From Candidatus Zipacnadia bacterium (GTDB lineage: Bacteria > Armatimonadota > Zipacnadia > Zipacnadales > UBA5352), in the NCBI GenBank assembly GCA_029821265.1, contig JALGTR010000007.1, forward strand, positions 1-38,407: a stretch of DNA of 38,407 nt. Reading direction: 5' to 3'. The stretch's first letter is position 1, and each line of letters begins with the position of its first letter. The position numbers were made by a program, and so were the translations under genes. The notes beneath the pieces are model-generated. The model saw only the letters and a program-made list of their open reading frames with translations. It made no database searches and was not told the origin of the DNA. Shown in pieces: positions 1 through 7,204 of this stretch.

Positions 1-106
1 GACCGGCATCATTCCTGTCTGAGCTCTGACAACACTGCCTGCAGCAACGACTGTGGCCGCGAAACTACTGCTCTTCGGCCGCGTGTCGCGATGGAGGAGG
101 AAGCCG

Positions 107-1174
107 ATGCCTGCCGAGATGTCACCCCGTGAGCGTGTGCGCACCGCCATGCGCCGTGAAGTCCCCGATCGCGTCCCGAAGGAAGCTGGCTTCACGCCGG
201 CAATACAGGAGCTGTTCAGGGAGCGGACGGGGAGCGAGAACCCGGCGGAGTACTTCGGCATGGAGCGCAGGACAGTCGGCTTCCGCGCCTGGGAGGAGTC
301 GCGCGACTTCACGCCGTGGTATCCCGAGGGTGTTCCGGAGGGAACGGTCTTCAACGACTACGGCTCCGGGCGGGTTCCGAGCGATTTCTACCACTTCACC
401 TCGCGCATATACCCGCTGGAGCGCGCGACGACGATCGAGGAACTCGAGGAGTATCCGTGGCCGGACTACACCCCGGAGCATCGCCACGAGCATCTCGAAG
501 ACGCCGTCGCCGAGCTGCATGCCGAGGAGTGGTTTGTGGCTGGCGGCGTGGGGCACATCTGGGAGATGGCGTGGCAGCTCACGCGGATGGAGAAGCTGAT
601 GGAGGACATGACGCTGAACCCGGAGTTCGCAGCCTACATCTTCGACCGCATCTGCGAGGACCGGGCTTTTCAGGCGCGACGCTACGCTGAGGCCGGAGCG
701 GACATGATCGCGTGCGGCGATGACATTGGAATGCAGGACCGGCTGATGATGAGCCCGAAGATGTGGCGTGAGTGGCTCAAGCCGCGGTGGCGCAAGGTCA
801 TCAAGGCGGCGAAGGACGCAAACCCGGACTGTCTGGCGTGGTATCACTCGGACGGCGATATCCGCGAGGTGATCCCGGACCTGATTGAGATCGGGTTCGA
901 CATCCTGAACCCCATTCAGCCCGAATGCATGGACCCGGCGGCGCTCAAGCGCCAGTATGGGGACCAGATCGCGTTCTGGGGCTGTATCGGCACACAGACG
1001 ACCATGCCCTTCGGCACGCCGGAGGATGTGCGCGAGAGCGTGAGGTGGACGATCGAGCATGTGGGAGCGGGCGGCGGGTTGCTGGTGGCGCCAACGCACG
1101 TGCTGGAGCCGGACGTGCCGTGGGAGAGTATCGTGGCGATGTTCGAGGCGGTGGACGAATATGGGGCGTACTGA
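107..1174 (+). CDS. Uroporphyrinogen-decarboxylase-like (URO-D superfamily) protein
   Basis: A 355-aa TIM-barrel protein of the URO-D superfamily. It resembles the non-haem branch (corrinoid methyltransferase-like or catabolic URO-D proteins) rather than HemE. Evidence is the overall pattern: an N-terminal SPRERVRTAMRREVPDRVP segment, a central GADMIACGDDIG, WYHSDGDI, then NPIQPE and FWGCIGTQTTMPFGTPEDV near the C-terminus. These are the ligand and metal-site regions of this superfamily. I start it at ATG 107 because GGAGGAGGA lies just upstream; the ORF-track GTG at 53 adds 18 residues with no Shine-Dalgarno. No hem genes are nearby, which argues against a porphyrin role. The 3' end overlaps the next gene by 14 bp, so the two are probably co-transcribed. 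The substrate is unknown; a methyl-transfer or sugar-catabolic role is inference from the family. Confidence 0.85.
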   Translation: MPAEMSPRERVRTAMRREVPDRVPKEAGFTPAIQELFRERTGSENPAEYFGMERRTVGFRAWEESRDFTPWYPEGVPEGTVFNDYGSGRVPSDFYHFTSRIYPLERATTIEELEEYPWPDYTPEHRHEHLEDAVAELHAEEWFVAGGVGHIWEMAWQLTRMEKLMEDMTLNPEFAAYIFDRICEDRAFQARRYAEAGADMIACGDDIGMQDRLMMSPKMWREWLKPRWRKVIKAAKDANPDCLAWYHSDGDIREVIPDLIEIGFDILNPIQPECMDPAALKRQYGDQIAFWGCIGTQTTMPFGTPEDVRESVRWTIEHVGAGGGLLVAPTHVLEPDVPWESIVAMFEAVDEYGAY

Positions 1175-2183
1175 GCGACTTCTGCTGTTTGGCGCACTTC
1201 TCACGGTGCTGATGCTGGCGGGGGGCTGCGTCTTCATCGACGCGCGTTTTACCCTGCAGCCGGACGGCACGAAGTTGGCGCAGCTCGAGACCGGCGTGCT
1301 GCGCACAATGGTCGAGCAGGGCGAGGGCGATTTCTCGTCCAACGTCAGCGAAGGGCTGAACATGGAGCTGTGGCAGGAGGGCGAGGAGTTCGACCGTGGC
1401 CAGTGGCGCGTATGGACGCTGACCGGCCAGGCGGCTCCCGGCCAGGATCTGTTCACGGAGGATGCCGAGGCGGCGCCGGAGTTCACGATAGTGCGGCGCC
1501 TGCTGACCACCGACTATGAGTTTGGGATGCGCCTCCCCGAGGGCAGCATGCAGATGGAGAAAAGCCCTGCTCAGATGCCGCCTCAGGAGGGCGACGCCGA
1601 GGTTGAGGTCGAGGGCATGGAGCAGATGGGAGCGGCCATGGCCGAGATGATGGCGATGATGATGCAGAGCGGCGAGGCCGGGGTCCGCTTCTCGGTGACG
1701 TTGCCGGGCGAAATCATCGACGCGAATGGTCAGCGAATCGGGCCGGACGCCGTACGATGGGCGATCGACCCGACCGGCGCTGAGCCGCCGGAGGCCCTTT
1801 CGGCGCGCTCGCGGCTGATCAACTGGCCGAACCTGGGCCGGCTGGCCGGCGAGATCGTGGAGATGGGCCGCTGGGACGTCGTGCCGGCGCTGATCGCAGC
1901 GACTCGGCGCGGACTGGTGCCCGACCCCGTGAGCGATGCGCCGATGGAGGCTGAGCTGGACGCCGAACTGTACGCGCAGATCGCGGAGATCGTGGGGCGC
2001 CTGGACGGCGCGGTCGGCGAGGCGATCACCGACGACGTGGTCACGCAGCTCGGCCTCAATGACGCGGACGTGGACCCGAGCTTCGTGGCGAACGTGCTGG
2101 AGCAGGTTCGGCAGGACGACTTCGCGTCCCAGATTGACGAAAACGTGACGAAAGACGTCCTCGAGCGCCTCCGGGGCGAATAG
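1161..2183 (+). CDS. Putative lipoprotein (LppM-like architecture)
   Basis: A 340-aa protein starting at ATG 1161, inside the end of the preceding gene. Residues 1-23 form a lipoprotein-type signal: short basic start, hydrophobic LLLFGALLTVLML, then LAGGC as a lipobox with the Cys as the expected lipidated residue. The mature start (a VFIDARFTLQPDGT-type segment) resembles the beta-rich N-terminus of LppM/DUF3153-type lipoproteins, but I cannot assign the family firmly. The middle has a Met-rich stretch (EQMGAAMAEMMAMMMQ) and the C-terminal part is acidic and probably helical. No catalytic motif is visible. Function unknown; envelope location is inferred from the signal. The ORF-track start at 1059 only reflects an open frame inside the upstream gene. 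Confidence 0.8.
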   Translation: MGRTERLLLFGALLTVLMLAGGCVFIDARFTLQPDGTKLAQLETGVLRTMVEQGEGDFSSNVSEGLNMELWQEGEEFDRGQWRVWTLTGQAAPGQDLFTEDAEAAPEFTIVRRLLTTDYEFGMRLPEGSMQMEKSPAQMPPQEGDAEVEVEGMEQMGAAMAEMMAMMMQSGEAGVRFSVTLPGEIIDANGQRIGPDAVRWAIDPTGAEPPEALSARSRLINWPNLGRLAGEIVEMGRWDVVPALIAATRRGLVPDPVSDAPMEAELDAELYAQIAEIVGRLDGAVGEAITDDVVTQLGLNDADVDPSFVANVLEQVRQDDFASQIDENVTKDVLERLRGE

Positions 2184-2277
2184 GCGGGCCTCTGGAGAAC
2201 CTTTCGGGTCTGTCGAACGACTGTACAGGTGGGGATCAGCGCGACGACGGTGTGGCTCGTCGTCAGAGGAGAGAGAG

Positions 2278-2592
2278 ATGCGGCAACCACCAGGAATGGG
2301 CTTTAGTCCGGGCAATATGAACACATTCCGGATGCTGGTCCATGCCCCGAACTTCCTGAAGCTGTATGTCAGGCTGTTCCAGGACAAGCGCGTGAGCTGG
2401 TTCCCCAAGGCGGTGCTGGTCCTGGGGCTGCTCTACGCGATTATTCCGACGGACCTGATGCCTGATCTGATTCCGCTTGCGGGCTGGATCGATGACACCG
2501 CGGTGGGCATCGGAGCGCTGTGGGCGTTCATCAAGCTCTGCCCGCAGCGAATTGTGGCCGAGCACGTCGAGATCATCGACCAGGGGGGCTGA
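2278..2592 (+). CDS. DUF1232 (YkvA-like) small membrane protein
   Basis: A 104-aa protein with the characteristic DUF1232 core: a hydrophobic segment LVLGLLYAIIPTDLMPD followed by LIPLAGWIDDTAVG. This matches the family signature of a membrane segment, an S/T-P-x-D-x-x-P-D turn and an aspartate pair. The function of the family is not established. The start ATG is preceded by an AGAGGAGAGAG Shine-Dalgarno, itself just downstream of a 7-bp hairpin (2243-2264, GACGACG/CGTCGTC) that could affect translation. The next gene begins 2 nt after its stop, indicating translational coupling. Confidence 0.85.
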   Translation: MRQPPGMGFSPGNMNTFRMLVHAPNFLKLYVRLFQDKRVSWFPKAVLVLGLLYAIIPTDLMPDLIPLAGWIDDTAVGIGALWAFIKLCPQRIVAEHVEIIDQGG

Positions 2593-2594
2593 GA

Positions 2595-3122
2595 TTGGCT
2601 GCGATCCGGGCCAGCGAGAATCCGCGACCCGTTGAGCCACGGCTGAGGCGCTTCAATGTGCGCAGTGACCTTGACGCGGTCATGCAGTTCCAGTATGAGG
2701 TCTACGAGACGAACTTCCCGGGCTTTCGGGTCGATCGGCACTTCCAGGATGACTATCGATGGGATCTGCGGCGGGCTGCGCGGGACTCGCGTGAGGTGAT
2801 GTACGTCCTCGAGGAGGGCGGACATCTGTGCGGCTTCATCTGTGGCGCGCTGATGACGACGCTTGTGGAGAGCAGCGTTGGGTATATTAAGAATGTGTAT
2901 GTCGCCCCACACCTGCGGGGAAGCGGGCAGGCGGAGCGGCTGATGCAGGCGTGTGAGCAGTGGCTCTCGGACCAGGGCGTGAGCAAGATTATGCTCGATG
3001 CGAGCGTGATCAACGAGCGCGCCGTCGGGTTCTACCGCAAGATCGGCTATACGGTCGAGCGAGTGCGGATGGTGAAGCGGCCCTGCAACAGGGCGGGAGT
3101 GAGTGATGAGTCAGACGGCTGA
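2595..3122 (+). CDS. GNAT-family N-acetyltransferase
   Basis: A 175-aa GNAT-fold acyltransferase. Motif A, the acetyl-CoA pyrophosphate loop, is clear: YVAPHLRGSGQAERLM with R-G-S-G-Q-A. The usual C-terminal GFYRKIGYTVE segment follows. I use TTG 2595 (MAAIRASENPR...) because it lies 2 nt after the DUF1232 stop and downstream of a GGGGGG run; the track start at 2520 lies inside the DUF1232 gene in another frame. The substrate is unknown. The single-domain length matches ordinary small-molecule or protein N-acetyltransferases. It overlaps the next gene by 17 bp. Confidence 0.85.
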   Translation: MAAIRASENPRPVEPRLRRFNVRSDLDAVMQFQYEVYETNFPGFRVDRHFQDDYRWDLRRAARDSREVMYVLEEGGHLCGFICGALMTTLVESSVGYIKNVYVAPHLRGSGQAERLMQACEQWLSDQGVSKIMLDASVINERAVGFYRKIGYTVERVRMVKRPCNRAGVSDESDG

Positions 3123-4245
3123 CGCCGCAAGCGAGGTCCGTGCGGACTTGCGCGGAATCGATCATCTGATCAGGGACGGCAACCTCGCGTCCGCTCAGAA
3201 GGCGTGCAAGGATCTTCTCCAGCGGTATCCCACCAGTGCCGCGGCGCATGAGAAGATGGGCGACATCATGTACCGTCGGGAGCTGTGGGAGGACGCCGAG
3301 GAGTGGTATGAGCTCGCCCAGCAGCTTGCCGACAGCCCCGAGCTGCGCGAGAAGATCGAGGACACGCGCCAGCGCGCGATCGAAGCGCGCACCGGCCCTG
3401 AGCCGGATCTGCTCGGTGAGACCGGATCGCCGCGCCGGCGGCTCATCTGGCTGATCGCAGGCGCGGTGGCGATGATCATCGTCGTGGTTTTGCTGATAGC
3501 CGGGCTGTCCGGCGACCAGGAGGAGCAGCCGATTGAGCGGCCGGGCATCGCTGCCGCCGACGAGGACGCGGGGCCGAGCCGCGGCCCGAGGCTCACCGCG
3601 CCCAGCACGGTCAGGGGCACGAGCAGGACCCCGGCGCCGACAACCCGTGGCGCGCGCAGTATCCCGCAGGCCCGGGAGAACCCTTCCCAACACTGGGCGG
3701 CGCAGCCGGCAGCTCCGCGCCGCGCACCGAGACGGCCGATCTCGCGCGAAGCCCGTGAGGACCTGCCTGAACCGCTCACCGACCACGATCGGCTGGTGAT
3801 CGACACTGTCAGCTCGCTGACATGGGGCGACAACAGGCCGATGACCGGCCGGGTCAGCGCGATGATCGACCCATACGCGGGGTACGGGATCATCCGTGTT
3901 TCGGTGCCGACGTCACTGCCGACCGATCGTCTGGTTGAGCGCGTGGTGAAGCAGGCCTACCGGGTAGCCATGGCCGCGTTCCGCGCCGACGAGGCCCTCA
4001 ACAGTATGACGGTTCAGATGGTCACCACTGCCGCGAACGGCGAGCGGGTGATCGCATTCCGCGGGAACACCAATCGCATCGCAATGCGACGCCTCGGGGA
4101 CCAGGACCCGAGCCTCAAGCAGATCTGGAACAACTTCTTCGCCAACGCGTGGTGGAATCCGCAGGCCCCCGGCGAGGTCCCGGAGGAACTCGCCCGCGAG
4201 ATGCAGCAGAGCGGAGTCAGCGGCAGTCGCGGCGGGCAGCGGTAG
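3106..4245 (+). CDS. TPR-containing single-pass membrane protein
   Basis: A 379-aa protein with three parts. Residues about 15-95 form tetratricopeptide-like helices (NLASAQKACKDLLQRYP, AAHEKMGDIMYRRELWEDAEEWYELAQ). Residues about 112-134 are one strong transmembrane helix preceded by a basic RRR (positive-inside, so the TPR part is probably cytoplasmic). A Pro/Arg/Thr-rich linker of roughly 120 residues leads to a C-terminal globular domain of about 120 residues that I do not recognise. ATG 3106 is preferred over GTG 3103 and follows GGGCGGGAG. It overlaps the GNAT gene by 17 bp, so the 107-4245 genes look like one transcription unit. Probable scaffold; function unknown. Confidence 0.8.
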   Translation: MSQTADAASEVRADLRGIDHLIRDGNLASAQKACKDLLQRYPTSAAAHEKMGDIMYRRELWEDAEEWYELAQQLADSPELREKIEDTRQRAIEARTGPEPDLLGETGSPRRRLIWLIAGAVAMIIVVVLLIAGLSGDQEEQPIERPGIAAADEDAGPSRGPRLTAPSTVRGTSRTPAPTTRGARSIPQARENPSQHWAAQPAAPRRAPRRPISREAREDLPEPLTDHDRLVIDTVSSLTWGDNRPMTGRVSAMIDPYAGYGIIRVSVPTSLPTDRLVERVVKQAYRVAMAAFRADEALNSMTVQMVTTAANGERVIAFRGNTNRIAMRRLGDQDPSLKQIWNNFFANAWWNPQAPGEVPEELAREMQQSGVSGSRGGQR

Positions 4246-4277
4246 CCGGTGGAGGCAGTGAGACTCGCGCAAAGCAT

Positions 4278-4304
4278 TCGGCGCCGGGATCATCCCGGCG
4301 CCGA
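4278..4304. terminator. Strong symmetric hairpin between convergent genes
   Basis: Near-perfect inverted repeat, CGGCGCCGGG - ATCAT - CCCGGCGCCG with one more flanking T-A pair. It sits in the 83-bp spacer between the TPR gene and the opposite-strand isomerase gene. The position is what a bidirectional terminator would occupy, but there is no clear T-run on either side. Confidence 0.6.
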
Positions 4305-4328
4305 CGTGATTCGGGCGGCCGCGCACCG

Positions 4329-5195
4329 CTACAGTGGCCTCGGAGCGGGTTCGTGCGACGGTTCAGGCGGCTCCTGCGCGAGACAGTCGCGCAGCAGGTC
4401 GTGGTTCTTCTTCATGCCGATCTCCGGATCCTGGAACTGCTCGGGGCGCCAGAACTTCTCGTACTCGTCGGAGATGTAGCCGTCGTAGCCCTTGGCGCGG
4501 AGGCGATTGACGATCCAGCACCAGTCCATCTCCCCGTCCTCAAGCAGTGTCGCGTGCGCGTTCCCGTCGGCGTCGTAGCGCACGTTCTTGGCATGCACGT
4601 GGATGATCCACGGCGAGAGCATGTCGATGGCCTCATCGATAGACTCCTCGCCCCGGACCTCAACCCAGTAGACATCGTAGAGCACCCCAACCTCCTCCAT
4701 GTCCACCGCGCCGATGAAGTCGAGCGTCTCCTGCGCACTCCACGCGAGCTGTCCGCGATGCGTCTCGACCGCGAGGCGCACGCCGTTGTGCCGCGCGATG
4801 AGCGCCGCCTCCTTGACGCCGGAGACCGTGCGGGCGAACACCTCCTCGCGCTCGTGACCCTCCTGCGGCCAGAGGCCGGAGATGCAGCGCACGACGGGGC
4901 AGTCAAGCTCACGCGCGATACCGCATGCAAGCCGGTAGCCGTCGAGCGAGGCGGCCTTCGTGGCTTCGGTCATGAAATCGCGGTAGTAGGGCGTGAGGCA
5001 GGCGAACTCGACGCCCTCGGAGTCGGCGTGCTCCTTGATGCGGCGGACCTCATCGGGCTCGAGCGCCTCAAGGTGCATCTGCCCGTTCTCGGCGCAGCGG
5101 ACCTCGATGCCGTCGTACCCGATCCTGGCGCAAAAGGAGATCGCCTCGTAGATGTCCATATCCGGCATTCCCATGGTATGGCCAGCCAGCTTCAT
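4329..5195 (-). CDS. Sugar phosphate isomerase/epimerase-like (xylose-isomerase-like TIM barrel)
   Basis: A 288-aa AP-endonuclease-2/xylose-isomerase-like TIM-barrel protein. Family signs are IGYDGIEVRCAENGQ near the N-terminus, GVRLAVETHRGQ (a metal-binding Glu strand), VGVLYDVYWVEV, SPWIIHVHAKNVRYD and the C-terminal GYDGYISDEYEKFW carrying the last metal-ligand Glu. The start at 5195 (MKLAGHTMGMPDMD) fits the barrel start and has GGGGACC upstream; the track ORF runs further upstream through non-coding sequence. Such proteins isomerise or epimerise sugars, inositol derivatives or hydroxypyruvate; the substrate cannot be told here. It diverges from another member of the same superfamily (5366-6148). 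Confidence 0.87.
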   Translation of the reverse strand: MKLAGHTMGMPDMDIYEAISFCARIGYDGIEVRCAENGQMHLEALEPDEVRRIKEHADSEGVEFACLTPYYRDFMTEATKAASLDGYRLACGIARELDCPVVRCISGLWPQEGHEREEVFARTVSGVKEAALIARHNGVRLAVETHRGQLAWSAQETLDFIGAVDMEEVGVLYDVYWVEVRGEESIDEAIDMLSPWIIHVHAKNVRYDADGNAHATLLEDGEMDWCWIVNRLRAKGYDGYISDEYEKFWRPEQFQDPEIGMKKNHDLLRDCLAQEPPEPSHEPAPRPL

Positions 5196-5242
5196 GCTCA
5201 GGTCCCCTTCATCGGGATTGTCATCAGGCGTGCGGTTGAAAA

Positions 5243-5264
5243 GTTTCCCTGCGGGGAGGGAAAT
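5243..5264 (-). promoter_or_regulatory. Hairpin in the leader of the minus-strand isomerase gene
   Basis: Inverted repeat TTTCCCT-GCGGGG-AGGGAAA (7 bp, extendable by a G-T pair) in the divergent spacer. In the minus orientation it is followed by CTTTTC and lies about 50 nt before the start codon. It could be an attenuator or an operator. Confidence 0.4.
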
Positions 5265-5309
5265 GTCCTTGCGGATGGGAAGGGGCGTGCGACGGCGGGC
5301 GGCCGGGGA

Positions 5310-5323
5310 GGCTGCCGGCAGCC
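5310..5323. promoter_or_regulatory. 14-bp perfect palindrome in divergent spacer
   Basis: GGCTGCCGGCAGCC is a perfect dyad with no loop, midway in the 170-bp spacer between the two divergent isomerase-like genes. A symmetric site here is a candidate dimeric-repressor operator. No convincing -10/-35 pair was found beside it. Confidence 0.35.
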
Positions 5324-5365
5324 TGTCTAAGAACACATACGGATCGAGTTCGAGGAGGCGACGCT

Positions 5366-6148
5366 TTGAACAAGGCGATGACGCTGGGCTCGATGCCCGC
5401 GGAGCTGTCGATGAAGGAGAAGTTTGCCCTGGCGGCCGAGGCCGGTCTGGACGGCCTGGAGCTGACCGGGGTTGATACGCAGGCAATGGCCGAGGATGCG
5501 CGCGCGGCGGCCGATGCGGCAGGGATAGAGATTGCGTCGATCATGGCCACCACGCACTGGAAGCTCCCGCTTTCGAGCACAGATGAGGCGGTTCGCGTCG
5601 AGGGCGTCAGGGGCGTTGAGCAGTCGCTGCAGGTCGCGAAGTGGGCGGGCAATGACGTAGTCCTCGTTGTTCCCGGCGTCGTGGACGAGGAGACGCAGTA
5701 TCATGCCGCCTGTGACCTCGCGGCCAAGAGCATCCGGGAGCTGATCCCGGTGGCCGAGGACCTTGGCGTGACGATGGCCCTCGAGAACGTGTGGAACAAG
5801 TTCCTGCTCAGCCCGATAGAGATGCGCGACTTCATCGATCAATTTGAGAGCGAGAATGTGAAGGCGTACTTCGACGTCGGTAACATCCTGCTCTACGGCT
5901 ATCCGGTGCACTGGATCGAGATACTGGCCGAGCGCATCGTGCGTGTGCACGTGAAGGACTTCAATGTGGACACGAAGCAGTTCGTGGCGCTGCTGACCGG
6001 CAGCGTGGACTACCCGCGAGTGGTGAACGCGCTGCGGGGCGTGGGCTACGACGGCTGGCTGACGGCGGAGCTCTCGCGTTACTCGCAGTACCCCGAGCAG
6101 TTCGTCTACGACACCGCAGCGCACCTTCAGTGCATCATCGACAGCTGA
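5366..6148 (+). CDS. Sugar phosphate isomerase/epimerase-like (xylose-isomerase-like TIM barrel)
   Basis: A 260-aa protein of the AP-endonuclease-2-like TIM-barrel superfamily. Recognisable segments are AGLDGLELTGVD, DLGVTMALENVWNKFLLSP (metal-binding Glu), VKAYFDVGNILLYG, RIVRVHVKDFN and the C-terminal GYDGWLTAELSRY. TTG 5366 is the best start because GAGGAGGCG ends about 5 nt before it; the internal ATG at 5378 would be too far. It is divergent from a distant relative on the minus strand, and a strong terminator follows. Likely a catabolic sugar/polyol isomerase or epimerase; substrate unknown. Confidence 0.87.
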   Translation: MNKAMTLGSMPAELSMKEKFALAAEAGLDGLELTGVDTQAMAEDARAAADAAGIEIASIMATTHWKLPLSSTDEAVRVEGVRGVEQSLQVAKWAGNDVVLVVPGVVDEETQYHAACDLAAKSIRELIPVAEDLGVTMALENVWNKFLLSPIEMRDFIDQFESENVKAYFDVGNILLYGYPVHWIEILAERIVRVHVKDFNVDTKQFVALLTGSVDYPRVVNALRGVGYDGWLTAELSRYSQYPEQFVYDTAAHLQCIIDS

Positions 6149-6173
6149 GGCCGTGAGGGAGCGGCTGGAGCCT

Positions 6174-6213
6174 GCGCGGCGCGCCTTCTGCGGGCGCGCC
6201 GCGCGCTGTTTGG
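6174..6213 (+). terminator. Terminator hairpin after isomerase gene
   Basis: A perfect 12-bp GC stem (GCGCGGCGCGCC / GGCGCGCCGCGC, 7-nt loop) begins 26 nt after the stop codon and is followed by GCTGTTTGG, a short T-run. A second hairpin (GCCGACTGT/ACGGTCGGC with one G-T pair, 6220-6242) follows closely. Confidence 0.65.
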
Positions 6214-6272
6214 GGCCCCGCCGACTGTCTCTAACGGTCGGCTCCAGAGGGGCGCAGGGGGCCGTGGGCGGC

Positions 6273-6301
6273 TTGTCAGTGGCTGCCATTGGTGTTATAC
6301 T
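6273..6301 (+). promoter_or_regulatory. Sigma70-type promoter of the 6.4-kb gene
   Basis: TTGTCA (6273-6278), a 17-nt spacer and TATACT (6296-6301): five of six matches to consensus in each box and ideal spacing. The predicted start near 6308 gives a leader of about 96 nt before ATG 6404. It lies just after two terminator-like hairpins, so it probably begins a new, long transcription unit. Confidence 0.65.
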
Positions 6302-6403
6302 GCCGACAACGCCGGACAGCGGTATGAGCGGGCCGGCCCTGGTGGTATGTACCGCCCGTGTGGGCCGTGTCGCCGCCTCCGACGTCGAAGCGGGAGGGTT
6401 TCG

Positions 6404-7177
6404 ATGACAGCCGAGGCCTATCACACGTTCTCCCTGACGGTCGCCGAAGGTAAGCGGCTTGTCGCAAAGGGTGTTGCGGCGATGCCCTGCGTGACGCGGG
6501 CCATGGAGCAGGGCACGATCGTGGTCACGCGCAGCACGACCTCGGGCTATGTCCTCGAGGAGCTGCTGGGCGAGGAGATCGATCGGGCGAGGTTCGTGAC
6601 CGGTAAGACAATACCCAGCGCGCACCCCGAGCGTGGCAAGATGCTCAGCGCCGAGATACCGGAGGCCGTACTGCGCGGGGGCAAGCTCGTCGAGGACTAT
6701 GACCCGGACGCGCTGCTGGGCGAGCTCTCGGCTGGCGATGTCATCGTCAAGTCGCCCAACGCGCTGGACTATCAGCGTGGCGTGGTGGGGTATCTGATCG
6801 GCGCGACCAGCGGCGGGACGGTCGATCGCTACCTTGGGCACTGCCATGGCAAGCACATGCATTTCGTGGCCCCGTGCGGGCTCGAGAAGCAGGTTGCGGG
6901 CGACCTGATCGAGGCATCGCGGAGACTGACCGAGGGCGGCGAGAAGCTGCGCGGCCCAAGTCTGTGGGTGACGCCGGCGGAGATCTGCACTGAGCTTGAG
7001 GCGATCGCGCTGCTGACGGGCGCGGAGGCGATGCAGATCGCGGCGGGCGGTGTGCTTGGCGCCGAAGGGGCGGCGTGGATCACGGCAATCGGCACTGCCG
7101 AGCAGATTGAGGCGGTCAGGACGCTGATCGAGGATGTGCAGGGCGAGCCGGAGCTGCTGGATTACATCGGGGGCTGA
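6404..7177 (+). CDS. Conserved-looking protein of unknown function, upstream of amrS
   Basis: A 257-aa soluble protein that I do not recognise. It starts at ATG 6404 with GGGAGGGT upstream; the track start at 6347 adds an Arg-rich tail without a ribosome site. There is no signal peptide or membrane helix. The order of small-residue and beta-strand motifs (GTIVVTRSTTSGYVLEELLG, GKTIPSAHPERGK, GDVIVKSPNALD, VGYLIGATSGGTVDRYLGH, MHFVAPCGLEKQVAGDL, MQIAAGGVLGAEGAAWITAIG) looks like an alpha/beta enzyme with a possible nucleotide or acyl-binding site. The radical SAM gene begins 27 nt downstream in the same direction, so a linked role with the AmmeMemoRadiSam enzyme is possible but inferred. Confidence 0.75.
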   Translation: MTAEAYHTFSLTVAEGKRLVAKGVAAMPCVTRAMEQGTIVVTRSTTSGYVLEELLGEEIDRARFVTGKTIPSAHPERGKMLSAEIPEAVLRGGKLVEDYDPDALLGELSAGDVIVKSPNALDYQRGVVGYLIGATSGGTVDRYLGHCHGKHMHFVAPCGLEKQVAGDLIEASRRLTEGGEKLRGPSLWVTPAEICTELEAIALLTGAEAMQIAAGGVLGAEGAAWITAIGTAEQIEAVRTLIEDVQGEPELLDYIGG

Positions 7178-7204
7178 GGAGACCGGTGCGGAGGAGTGAC
7201 GGGG

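Noticed and set aside
53-106. N-terminal extension of the UroD-like protein from GTG 53
   Set aside because: No Shine-Dalgarno at 53, whereas ATG 107 has a strong GGAGGAGGA; the added residues do not match the family.
945-2408. Long minus-strand frame (487 aa) over the lipoprotein gene
   Set aside because: Low-complexity Arg/His/Pro-rich translation typical of antisense frames in GC-rich DNA; the plus strand has recognised genes with ribosome sites.
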